Positions 23,005 through 32,640 of a stretch of 64,000 nucleotides of DNA are shown one piece after another. The notes below the pieces were generated by a model that searched no databases, was not told where the DNA came from, and worked only from the letters and a program-made list of their open reading frames with translations. This stretch comes from Ashinkailepas kermadecensis (Eukaryota; Arthropoda; Thecostraca; Neolepadidae). Where the stretch lies: assembly GCA_034440615.1 (NCBI GenBank), contig JAOTOM010002293.1:1-64000 (forward strand), read 5' to 3'. Each line of letters starts with the position of its first letter. Position 1 is the first letter of the stretch. The translations under genes and the position numbers were made by a program.

Positions 23005-23703
23005 TTACGGTGTACACGCAACGCTGTATTAGAATGTCTTTAATTTGGTTCCTGTCGTAGGTTAGTGGTGCACCACTCCATAATAATTGTGAATGCAAAG
23101 GTCGACTTCAGCGTTCATTGTTGATCTAGAAAGTTGAGAATGAGAAATTTTCAGCGAAGCCTTGAACATTTTGCAAGCCACCCAGGGCACCTAATGACTT
23201 CAAGGATAATGCTTGGTCCTAGGTAATTGGTAGGTGTAGGATCAACAAATGAGCACTATATCGTAGTAAGTGCACACAAACACTTACGAAGCACGATAAA
23301 ATCATGCATGTAAAGCATGCACACATTTGAGCTAGCATGACCTCAAATAAGATTATTGGTCGGTCGAATTGACCTGACACACTTGCGGACAAAATTATCG
23401 TATCTAAATGTATTATAAGTGGCGCATGTACATTTATTTAGCCTTTCATTACTGGGAAAACTTGTACCGACATGTGAGCACCTATAACTTACTTTTAAAC
23501 ACGATATTGACCTGGCCTAAGACGACCTTAGATTCAAGGTTTCTCTGAAGCGTAGCCTAGTTGTTCATTTGAAGCTGCCCAAAGTTCGAGCTCGCTAGCG
23601 ATGGCTTTTCAGGTGCTATCCAAGATAAACCAGGGGGGGCGAGAAAGCTCCCTCCCTCAGTGACTCGCGGGTTCATCCAAGTATGGATTATCCACCGTGT
23701 GCT
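23005..23703. other. No feature recognised
   Basis: Unique-looking AT-rich sequence with no recognised gene or repeat. Confidence 0.4.
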
Positions 23704-23808
23704 CAAACCAACCGAACTACATGCCGCCTGAATTCCACAAACCAACCGCACTACATGCTGCCCGAGTTCCCCAAACCAACCACACCACATGCCGCCTGAG
23801 TTCCCCCT
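23704..23808. repeat. 34-bp tandem repeat, 3 copies
   Basis: The unit is AAACCAACCGAACTACATGC plus CGCCTGAATTCCAC, with scattered substitutions between copies. Confidence 0.85.
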
Positions 23809-26500
23809 GTGACAGCAGGTACCGTCTTTGCTGTCGGAATGAGCTTCGCCATCAGTTATGCTGTCCTACCCACTCCAAAAACTAGGATGGTGCCGATGTG
23901 CGATGCCGTATATAGGGGAATTTCCGGTAAAACAAGAAGAATCTGGTAGTGATTGTTTAAAGCTTCCGACATATGATCACAAAGACAGGTATCGATCAGT
24001 AAATATTGTATTGTATTGTATTGTATTACTACAGACACATCCACAGACAACGGTGGCTATTATCGTGCCCGTCGAAATGAGTGAGATCAACAGGAATGGG
24101 GATATGATAGGCGATAGGATGTGGGAAGGATATAAGGCTGGGCGTTGGGACTGGGTAAGGTAAGGATACTGCAGATTGGAGCGTGTCAGCCAGTATCGGC
24201 GCCTCGCTCAACAAACAACAGGTAGGAGGGTGCAGGGAAAGGGAACAAATAAGCAAATAAATACAATCCAATGGAGAAAGGATGACATTGTGAGCTCGAG
24301 ATTCTTTTCGTGAGTTGTTCTTGGACTTCCTGTAATTGAAACGGAGATGGCGCTGCACAAACGCATATTTGCCGTGCACTACACTGCAATATGTCGCTGG
24401 TTTGCCGTTTGTGCAAGCATGGATCATGGGTAATTTATCATATGGCTGGGAGTTATTCTTGTTGCATCACAATGGTATTTCGGGACCGGCGGATTGCGAG
24501 GTAAATAAGCGCTTCTTCTTGTTTTGGCCTCGACAATTACGGACTCGAAATTCCTCCTCAGCATTAGAGATTTGGCTGTTTTAACTTCTTCATATTTGAG
24601 ATTTTCATTAATTTAACCCGCTAATATGCCCTGAGGAACGCTGCCCGTTTCGTTCAACAAATAGCATATTGTTCCTGTGTAACGGCCGTAATATTCCTTG
24701 CATCAGCGAAAGCTCTTCACCACAAACGTCACGTTCCGTGACGGAAAAATCAATGTAACTGAGCGAGCGATGGCTTGGTCGACAATGTCAGCGATTTGCC
24801 AAACAGGTTAAATGGGTTACATTTAACTTGCTGTTTCTTCAACACCGATCTAGATCGCCAATTCAAATTCACATGTACATGATTCCACTTTTCACGCGTA
24901 CGATTCACATCTTGAAAATTTACTTTCTACTTCCAAAACGCGCGAAATCGACTATTAAATGAGACGCAGAAAAACATGTCCTTCCACTTGAAACCCACTT
25001 AAATAGGCCTGCATGTGGCCATAACGTATGTTGCAATGCGACTGGGGACAAGAACACCTCATTTGGAAGGTCTGACCTGTGCTACGAATGGCAATTCATT
25101 GGGGAGATTAAGGCACTCAGCGTTTCTTTTTTTGCGTATAGTCAAAGCCGACACTCGATGTACGTCGTTGCGTCGAATATATCCGATTTGTCCGATACGC
25201 ATGAGGTGCATTTGACAACCTAAAGCGATCAGTGGCGGTTTCAGGGAGGAACCGCTGGGAGGCTGGGAGCTGTGACAGGCTGTATGCACTTTAATGCACG
25301 TAAACGCACCGTACTCCGAAAGGCATCGACATGCATTCACTAAACATGTCCTCCCCCTGGCTATGGGTCCTCCGATATTTTTTGTTTGTTGTGGGAGACG
25401 AAAGGCATAGCACAGTCCATCACTTTGTCTCCTCTATGTTCGCTTTTGTCTCTGTTAATATCAGAACAAAAAATGACACATCAGACGCAAAATCAATGGT
25501 TCTTGTTTTGTACCTTGGCAGTGCATGTATGCTGCTGATATTTTAGAAAAATAAAGCCTAGATTGCAAGAAAGGAGTTCTTAGAATTTCCATAAGGTATG
25601 ACCTGGAAATGAAGAATGAATGGAAACCATGATCTAATTTTGCATCATATTATCACCTATCTATGGTTCGCATATTATATTAACGTCGTATTCAAATGAA
25701 AAACAAAATATTCTGAAGCTCCCAATTTTGGCCACCCAAATCTGCCCCTGCTACTTTTCAGAAAGTAAGTACCATGTCCAAAACAGACAGCTTAGGCCAC
25801 TGTAAGAGTCATTGAATTATCACCAGATGCAATCCGGCTATTAGTTTCCAGAGATTATCAGTCAGCGCAATGACACAAAAATAACAACCCACTTCGTCCT
25901 CCTTGATGATATAGGTAGGCAGTCAGATCACTGGCCAACACCGGAAGCTCGTCGCGCAAGATAAGCAGGAACATAAAACAAGCCGAGAGAGAGCTCCCAG
26001 ATCTTCCTGCTGGCTTTCTTTTTGTTTTCGGACATTTGTAATAGATCAGGATGCACCACGCGAACCCGACGTCGGCCGGCGGTGAGAAACGTATCGCGGT
26101 AAAACTCTCCGCCTCGCCGGGGCGCCGGCTCGGAAGCGCCCCATCACTCTACATTGGAGCATGACACGGATTGGATATTCGTATGGAGCTCCGTTTGGTC
26201 CGGATAACGGAGCGGATTGGATAGGGCTTAGCAACTGTAATCGGATACGGGTTGGATAACGGATCGGCTCTCCAACTTTCCCACCTTACATGATGAATGT
26301 TGGAATTAGCTGATGCTGAGCTTTTTAATGGTCGGGAAAATATATGATGGCACTAATCAGCAGCTATATCGTCATGCTAATTTTCACAGGTATCCTTTAC
26401 ATCAAAATGCTATTTGATAATGTTATTTAATAATGCTAATAACAACGATTTCAGGTTGAACGGCTGTCTCTCTTTCTTCAACTGTGAGGCCTCCACGTCT
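23809..26500. other. No gene recognised; small TATTG microsatellite at 24004
   Basis: About 2.7 kb without a recognisable domain or RNA gene. A pentanucleotide run (GTATT, about five copies) lies at 24004-24027. Frames up to 132 codons (24029-24427, -) are unremarkable. Confidence 0.4.
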
Positions 26501-26519
26501 ATTTGTTCAAGGACAGTGC

Positions 26520-26525
26520 TTTATT
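26520..26525 (-). promoter_or_regulatory. Possible polyadenylation signal AATAAA
   Basis: TTTATT on the plus strand is AATAAA on the minus strand. It lies about 175 bp after the stop of the candidate exon at 26698-26979 and has the right orientation. The hexamer is common by chance in AT-rich DNA. Confidence 0.25.
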
Positions 26526-26697
26526 AGGTGGGTGAAAATAACCACTTGGGATTTGAAAATATAAGTGAAAGGAAGAGTTAGAGAAAAAGGCGAGCATTCT
26601 GATTTGTCTATTTTTACGTATAGATGGACTTTGATCAATGTATTAGATTGCACAGCTCCGTGTTGGTTATCAGGTGCACAGTTTCGAACTCTGAGAG

Positions 26698-26979
26698 TCA
26701 ATTATCACTTGACAGCTTGTTGACCTTGCTGTACGACGGCACACGTCCAACCACTTGCTCGATCTGGTTGATGCAGCTGACCTTTTGATTGGAGTGTACT
26801 TCCTTGGAAAGCACGATTGTTCGCTCCATGTGACACAAATAGTTCTTCGTAATTTCTAACACCATTCGAACGATCTGGAACTTGTTTGAAGTCTGAAGTG
26901 CGCCTGCCGTTCCAGGCGTTCCCCGGGGAAATATTCCAGTCACGTAGTTCAATGGCGAAGTTGAGCTAGACTTGACATC
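26698..26979 (-). CDS. Candidate 3'-terminal coding exon, function unknown
   Basis: A minus-strand frame is open from 26979 to a TGA at 26698. It has no ATG at its left edge, so it would have to be an internal or terminal exon entered by splicing, or a retrocopy. The peptide is non-repetitive and has a protein-like composition: a Gly/Pro/Thr-rich start (FPRGTPGTAGALQTSNK), then an amphipathic stretch with regularly spaced hydrophobic residues (FQIVRMVLEITKNYLCHMER). This is followed by a polar tail. An AATAAA follows about 175 bp downstream. I do not recognise the family. The weak points are the short length and the lack of a convincing pyrimidine tract and acceptor upstream. It could be chance. 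Confidence 0.25.
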   Translation of the reverse strand, partial: DVKSSSTSPLNYVTGIFPRGTPGTAGALQTSNKFQIVRMVLEITKNYLCHMERTIVLSKEVHSNQKVSCINQIEQVVGRVPSYSKVNKLSSDN

Positions 26980-27828
26980 TCACTCCGATGCAATGGTGCC
27001 CTTTACTGATATTATGTGAACTACTGTGTTGCGATGTTTCTCTATTGCGTTGGATGGCTGTGCACTGCCCCGCTGGCAGTTGTCTGCATGGCTGGCCTCA
27101 GGAGAACGCTTTCTCAGTTCCAATATTCTGCAGCGCGCGCCATCGCATCCTGGCCCGGTACCATCTCGCATCGCTCCGTCCGATCGCCCGCGCGTAATGA
27201 AGCTGGGGCAGAAGAAACAGAGTTTATGGCCCCGAGAAATTATAGTTTGCAGGGAGGCGTGACGGCCAGACCCACGTTCCTGTGGACTGTCGGCAGCTGG
27301 CAGAATGCTGCGTCTTCAGTGACTGGATGCATTGCTTTGTTCACTTTGGGTTCGAGAACTTCGAAGAGACAACGGTATGCAAAATGTTAGACACACACAC
27401 ACCCCTCGTACTTGCTGCTCGCCTGTCTACGTGTTTCACTTAAGGCGAATGATAGAAATGATCATCATGAGCTTCGAAGTGCCCGAACATCCAGCTATCC
27501 ACCAGACAACTTTAGGTGTGGCCAGGCAAGTACACGAGACGTTTAATCATTATTTTACGACAGGAACAGGAAAACGAATAGTCCTTCCACTTGTGAGGAA
27601 TACGTTTGCGGTCGCCTATATATTTTAGTGAGCATTGCGTCTCCTTCACTTAGAAAAATAGAACAAGAACCGCAAAAAAAAACATTTTGCCGTGTCCCAT
27701 ATCAGGTCTTCGCTCCCTGGTATCCTGCCGGTACCCAGTTGCACCTGTGTTATTCCGAGAATAGCATGAACATATCTGGGAATAAATAAGAAATTCACAT
27801 CAAGACTTTCTTCTGTTTGTTAGTTAGT
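26980..27828. other. No feature recognised
   Basis: Mixed sequence with a short CA run near 27390. No recognised gene or repeat. Confidence 0.4.
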
Positions 27829-28020
27829 TATTAGGGCTTTAGGGCGCATCGACTACATCGGTCAGTTTCTTTCTTTTGTTTGAAAGATGTCTTACAATCA
27901 TTTAGTTTTTGTCTTAATGAAGAGGGCAGTGGTAAAGGAGCCTGACTCGCCCACTTCCGTCCCACCCCCATACAAATGTGTGGTCCCGCCCCTGACCACA
28001 GATGGTTATGAAAAACCACG
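27829..28020 (-). mobile_element. 3' tail of a LINE related to the 29.5-31.9 kb element
   Basis: Read on the minus strand, the segment ends in GATGCGCCCTAAAGCCCTAA then TAACTAACTAA. This matches the 3' end of the LINE at 31888-31920 (GCGCCCTAAAGCCCAAATAA, CTAAC repeats). The upstream ~160 bp are not clearly alignable to that LINE and may be a different subfamily's C-terminal and 3' UTR sequence. The copy is heavily 5'-truncated. Confidence 0.6.
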
Positions 28021-28235
28021 GAGCCTGACTTCCGGCCGTCATCGCTGACTGGAAGATATCCAAATTAAGCTTCCACTGTCAGCGCGGCAAACCTGGAGGT
28101 AGTCACGCGTGGTGTGGACGAGAAAACAGTGCGGTTTCCTCTAATGTGACGAGTAGGTGCACCCAACAGCTAAGCTTCGCCATTTAGCGTTGTTATAGGC
28201 GAGCGCGTGTCTCAATTTTACCCAGTGGCGACGGC
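28021..28235. other. No feature recognised
   Basis: Short unique-looking stretch before the 36-bp array. Confidence 0.4.
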
Positions 28236-28578
28236 GTTTGCCACGTCAGTACTCCGGTTCGGTCGACGGCGTTATGTCACGTCATTACTCCGGTTCGGTC
28301 GACGGAGTTATGTGACGTCAGTACTCCGGCTCGGTCGACGGCGTTATGTCACGTCATTACTCCGGTTCGGTCGACGGAGTTATGTGACGTCAGTACTCCG
28401 GTTCGGTCGACGGAGTTATGTGACGTCAGTACTCCGGCTCGGTCGACGGCGTTATGTGACGTCAGTACTCCGGTTCGGTCGACGGCGTTATGTCACGTCA
28501 TTACTCCGGTTCGGTCGACGGAGTTCTGTGACGTCAGTACTCCGGTTCGGTCGACGGAGTTATGTGACGTCAGTACTC
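28236..28578. repeat. 36-bp minisatellite with embedded CRE palindromes, about 9 copies
   Basis: The unit is GTACTCCGGTTCGGTCGACG plus GAGTTATGTGACGTCA. Two variants alternate. One has GGAGTTATGTGACGTCA and the other GGCGTTATGTCACGTCA. The perfect palindrome TGACGTCA, the consensus CRE/ATF site, occurs six times, and TCACGTCA three times. Each unit also contains GTCGAC. The 12-residue periodic frame is a translation of the unit and is not evidence of a gene. Confidence 0.95.
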
Positions 28579-29037
28579 GGTTGACGGGCTGCAGAATGCC
28601 AGTGTCCGATAGGCACAGCTGTGAAAAACACAGCTGTGCTACGCAACACTTATTTTTCGTGGACCCTGGTATCAAGTCCCAATGATGACGTGACTTGTTC
28701 GAATCAAGTTACATTATCATTGCGACTTAATGTAAATTTAAGGTCACTTCAAACTACTGTCTTCAGTTATCCCTTCTAAATGTGATGTACTGTTAAATAA
28801 TCGAAGTAACAGCACACATCTATACCGACACAGTTAATGACAAATGTGAACGACTCAAGCAATTATTAATGCTGTCGAAATACAAATCAGTTGCGGTCCT
28901 CAGATGCTGCGCCGTCACTAAGACGCGTATGGAATTATTGACGGTGAAATTACTGCACCATAATACAGCGGTACAACTACATCCATGGCAATGGTGGAAG
29001 CGATCGACTCGAGCTTCACTTACCAATCATAGTAAAT
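28579..29037. other. No feature recognised
   Basis: Unique-looking AT-rich sequence. Confidence 0.4.
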
Positions 29038-29195
29038 GTTCCCCTAGCAGGTATTGCACATCTCACGAGCCAAGATAGGTGTTCCGCTGGAACGTATTGC
29101 GTATATCACCAACCAAAATAAATGCTCCACTGACAGGTATTGCAAATCTCACCAAAGTAATTGTTCCGCGGGCAGATATTGCACATCTCTCTACT
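29038..29195. repeat. Diverged ~42-bp tandem repeat, about 4 copies
   Basis: The pattern GTTCC, then GGTATTGCACATCTCAC, then CCAA(A)AT recurs about every 39-45 bp (near 29050, 29093, 29136 and 29175) with many substitutions. Confidence 0.7.
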
Positions 29196-29464
29196 GACAT
29201 GACTCTGGTTGGCACGTGACATATAATGGTCCACTGGTGAAGTCGATATTCAAATAGCTTGAATACATTGACATGCCCTGACCTGGTTTGCGTTCATATC
29301 GGTTTCCTGCGATGTCATCCATATGCCAAGGGGACGGTGGCCTTTGCGATTCGTATGTCGGCGTGCAAGGTATTATAAGGTTCACGCTAAGCGGCATACC
29401 CAAACGTCTGGGATGACCCTTTAAAAAAGGGTTACACAAGAAATATTATTATCATTCTTAAAAC
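29196..29464. other. No feature recognised
   Basis: Short unique-looking stretch upstream of the LINE copy. Confidence 0.4.
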
Positions 29465-30126
29465 CCTTTAATATGTCTATGAAAAGACTTTGATGATATT
29501 TTACAAGTCACTTATCCAGTCCAAATTAGACTACGCGTGCTATGTATACCATGGCGCTTACGCCAACCAAAAGCGTTCTCTGGGTACAGTGCACCATCTC
29601 GCACTGCGTATTATCACTGGTGCTTTCAGAACCTCACCGGCTGCGAGCCTGACGACAGAGGCCAATGAACCACCGCTGGCACTGAGGCGGGAAATGTTGG
29701 GATTGTGATATGTGTGTGGGCTGCGGCAGTTTCCCACGCACCCTACTTACGACGCAGTTTTCTCCCGCCGCATTTTGGCACTTATTTTTTGCAAATGGGC
29801 GGAATCAGAGGACATTACCATTCTGTAAGCGGATGCAGAACCTTTTTTATATATACAAAAAATACTAGAACGAGAGTGCGTCGAGTGATGCGAATACACA
29901 AACTACCAATACCACCCTGGAATCTGGTTTCACCTCCAATTGACGCATCTTTGTCCGCCATGCACAAAGGAGACATGACGTCGGAATTGTGTCGGCTGAG
30001 AACGATTGGCACCTGGACTCTTACCGAGGACACACAAGGATTTTACTGATGTCCCAAGAGTACTACAGGAGCAGGGTGTGCCTTTGTGTGTGGTACTACT
30101 GTACGTTCGTTCAGTTTGCCTGTGTA

Positions 30127-30876
30127 CGAGAGGGTGCTGAAAAGTTCCTAGCTTTGGGAGAAAGAAAATGCAGGAGGGCCAATTGATTATGGCTTTATTG
30201 AACATACTCCCATCTCAGATTCACACACTTATTGCAGCGGTCCTTCAGTTTTTCTAAGCCCTGTAAGAAAAACTCTGAACATTGGACCTCCAACCACGCC
30301 TCCGGAGCATTTTGGACATTTTTAGGCATTTTGGCACCCACTTCGCGGACAGCTTTCTCATGTCCAGAATGTTGTGGATGATGTGGCCAACTCTTTCTTG
30401 GGAAATCCCCAGCTTATCAGCTGCGACTTTAGCTGAAATCCGGCGGTCCTCGAGAATCATGACGTGCACAGCGTCTGCTTTGTCCTCCGCGGTCGCTGAA
30501 GTTGGCCGTCCCGAACGGGGTTCATCCGTGACCTCGAAATGACCAGTCCGGAATCTTTACACCCAGGTTTTCACTGTGGAGCATGACGGGCAGTCATCCT
30601 TCAAGACTTCCTTCATCTCGCCGTGGATTTCTGCTGCTCCTTTGCCTTGTAGGAAAAGGAACTGCATGACCGCCCGCCCTTCAGTTTTACCAAATTCCAC
30701 TATAGGAGCTGCCATCATGTGCTACACCTGCAACAATGACAAATATATATTGCATACCATCATGTTTTTTTTTGTATCGTCCCACTAAGTAGTTGTCCTA
30801 CCTAACCTGTAAAGGTTAGGTAGGACTCACCCTTTTGCGATACCCTTAAAGCCAGGAATTTTTCAGCACCCCTTCG
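30127..30876 (-). mobile_element. Internally deleted mariner element (750 bp) with TA target duplication
   Basis: The two ends are inverted repeats. The left reads CGAGAGGGTGCTGAAAAGTT and the right, on the other strand, CGAAGGGGTGCTGAAAAATT; the match continues through CC-AGCTTT-like bases. TA flanks both ends (30125-30126 and 30877-30878). On the minus strand the transposase N-terminus is recognisable: an ATG near 30718, a first helix-turn-helix (RAVMQFLFLQGKGAAEIHGE), a stop after VKTWV, then a second helix-turn-helix (DKLGISQERVGHIIHNIL, KLSAKWVPK). The sequence then jumps to the C-terminal end (FLQGLEKLKDRC). The DD34D-type catalytic core between them is deleted, so the copy could only be moved by another source. 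It lies inside the RNase H domain of the LINE and is younger than it. Confidence 0.9.
30794..30825. other. Perfect 13-bp hairpin inside the mariner end
   Basis: GTCCTACCTAACC is followed by TGTAAA and the exact reverse complement GGTTAGGTAGGAC. It sits between the right terminal repeat and the transposase start, so it is in the 5' untranslated part of the element on the minus strand. Confidence 0.85.
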
Positions 30877-31015
30877 TATATCTCGGTTTATAGCTCTGAA
30901 ATCATTGCGATCGTGAAGGCACTGTCTTTTATACAGGTTTCTCAGGACACACTATGTGTGATTCTATCTGACTCCCTTCAGCCTTTTGGCATTGACTGCA
31001 TTTTATGCCTCAGAC

Positions 31016-31199
31016 CAGGGGTGTTGATTTATATACTTTTGAGGGGGAAGATTTGAGGCCCCTCAATGTTGGCCTTGCCCCCCCAATAATTTCAACTTTT
31101 AACTTGGGACCCTATGGAGTGTGCCCCCAATCCATTTGGCCCTGCCCATTGCCTTCATGTATTTTGACCCTGAATAATTTTCAGAAATCAGCACCCATG
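31016..31199 (+). mobile_element. hAT MITE, 184 bp, perfect 8-bp target duplication
   Basis: The left terminus is CAGGGGTGTTGATTT. The right terminus, on the other strand, is CATGGGTGCTGATTT. The octamer CCTCAGAC is directly repeated at 31008-31015 and 31200-31207. There is no coding capacity. The element splits the LINE's RNase H domain between its second Asp and the PSH motif. Confidence 0.85.
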
Positions 31200-31860
31200 C
31201 CTCAGACCATGTACTACTTGCTACTACTTGACATTCTCATGCGAATTACTACGTTGGAAAGAGAGGGAAACACTGTCCGCTTACGCTGGATCCCAAGCCA
31301 CATCGGGGTGTGGCTTGGGAAAAGAAACGAGCGCGTGGACACCGAGCGAAGTGCGCAGCTCAGAATCCCCGCCAACGCATATGCCCACTTCCTGTTTGGG
31401 ACCACTTCTCAATTATTACAAATTGCATACTTGCTAAGTGGCAAAGTGCATGGGATAGAGAAAACAACAAGTTACACGCAATCAAGCCACATCTAGGACT
31501 TCGGGAGTCATGCCTTCGAAGGTCCAGGCAAGAGGAGGTCACACTCTGCAGGATGCGCATCGGGCACATCTACGCTACCCATCGCTACCTCCTGTGTGGG
31601 GAGGAGAGACCGCTGTGCCCCCGCTGTCTGGAAACCCGGACTCTGCGTCACGTCTTCTCACGTGCCAACACTTGCACCAGAGCGCCGATTGTTTTATGAC
31701 AGAGACGCGGATCATTTTACATACGAAGACATCCTGGGAAAAACTCAACACTTGCACATTCTGGAAACTTATTCCGTTACTTGTCGGCGATTGGATTTCA
31801 AACCACGTACACACCAGATAACAGCTCTCACCAACAGTGAAACACTAGAATAAAAGTTAT

Positions 31861-31920
31861 GGGCGCGAATGATCAATTCTGGTCGAAGCGCCCTAAAGCC
31901 CAAATAACTAACTAACTAAC
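31861..31920 (+). mobile_element. LINE 3' terminal hairpin and CTAAC tail
   Basis: GGGCGC at 31861-31866 pairs with GCGCCC at 31888-31893, with GGTCGAA directly before the second arm. A short run of CTAAC repeats follows to 31920. The same arrangement occurs in the fragment at 48069-48140 and, in part, on the minus strand at 27829-27853. In LINEs with conserved 3' ends such a hairpin is the usual recognition site for the element's reverse transcriptase; that role is inferred here. Confidence 0.65.
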
Positions 31921-32429
31921 CCATGGAAACCGTAGTACATGACCCGGCCCGAGTATGCCGGATACTGATGGAAATCATAAGGCAAGAGCTTCCATACTGT
32001 GTCGACTACGAGACTGGACAGCAGCGCCACAAGAGCTTCCATATTGCGCCAACTGGGACCGTCAGTCCGGACCTGGGAAACGACAGGGAAATTGGTGCGA
32101 AGTTGGCGACGGATAACAAAATATTGCACCGATAGGATGCGTGGTTAATTTTCGCACAGATATGCAAAGCCTTCGCCTGCTAGCCGACAAAAGGGTTAGG
32201 GAAGGCCAGGCGTAAGTAGGCCATCCAAAGACAAATATCAACACGACGAAACTGTCCTGCTTTTAAAAAAAAATTGCAACACTTAGAGAAGGCTGCACTC
32301 AAGATGTTTTTGTTGTGTAAAGGTATTTATTTCTCATAAAAAGGTGGATGTTAGCGGTTCTTGATGTTCTTGCAAGCTGCATAACGTCCTACTGCTTGCT
32401 TTTTACGTCTAGTTCTTCACAATATCATA
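31921..32429. other. No feature recognised
   Basis: Unique-looking sequence immediately right of the LINE. An A-run is present near 32262-32272. Confidence 0.4.
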
Positions 32430-32640
32430 AGCATAAATGGCCCGACGAATTATCACATCTGGTGCCAGGTGAACAGAGATGTATTCGTACAGGAACACCG
32501 TGCTCTCCGAGCGTGCCAATGTCTTGTTCCCCACCGCATCATTAATGAAAATGGCCGGACGAATTGCCACATCCGGTGCCAGGTGAACAGCGAGTTACTG
32601 TTACAGGAACACCGTGCCCTCCCAACGTGCCAATGAGCAT
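32430..32640. repeat. ~115-bp tandem duplication, 2 copies
   Basis: AAATGGCCCGACGAATT, then CATCTGGTGCCAGGTGAACAG and ACAGGAACACCGTGC at 32430-32523 is repeated at about 32548-32638 (AAATGGCCGGACGAATT, CATCCGGTGCCAGGTGAACAG, ACAGGAACACCGTGC). Identity is roughly 85% by eye. Confidence 0.85.

Larger units (their letters stand above)
29465..31920 (+). mobile_element. I/jockey-like LINE copy with RNase H domain, 5'-truncated and interrupted twice
   Basis: The homology starts within the RT thumb (YKSLIQSKLDYACYVYGSA-like; here YKSLIQSKLDYACYVY at about 29500) and continues through HHLALRIITGAF. A linker (KLPIPPWNLVSPPID) leads to a ribonuclease H domain. RNase H begins just before 30125 (TTGAGCAFVCGTTVRSFSLP) and resumes after a mariner insertion with VYSSEIIAIVKAL (catalytic Glu region) and ILSDSL (catalytic Asp). 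It resumes again after a MITE with VRLRWIPSHIGV (the conserved W-x-PSH-G motif). It ends with a cysteine/histidine-rich C-terminus (RIGHIYATHRYLLCGEE, LCPRC, then H). Several frameshifts and a damaged first Asp (FYTDGSK expected near 30045) make it non-functional. The 3' end has a hairpin and CTAAC repeats. Order of domains fits I/jockey-related LINEs of arthropods; exact clade unsettled. Confidence 0.85.

Noticed and set aside
28236..28578. CRISPR-like array (regular 36-bp spacing)
   Set aside because: Units are directly adjacent with no variable spacers, and the sequence context is eukaryotic. It is a minisatellite.
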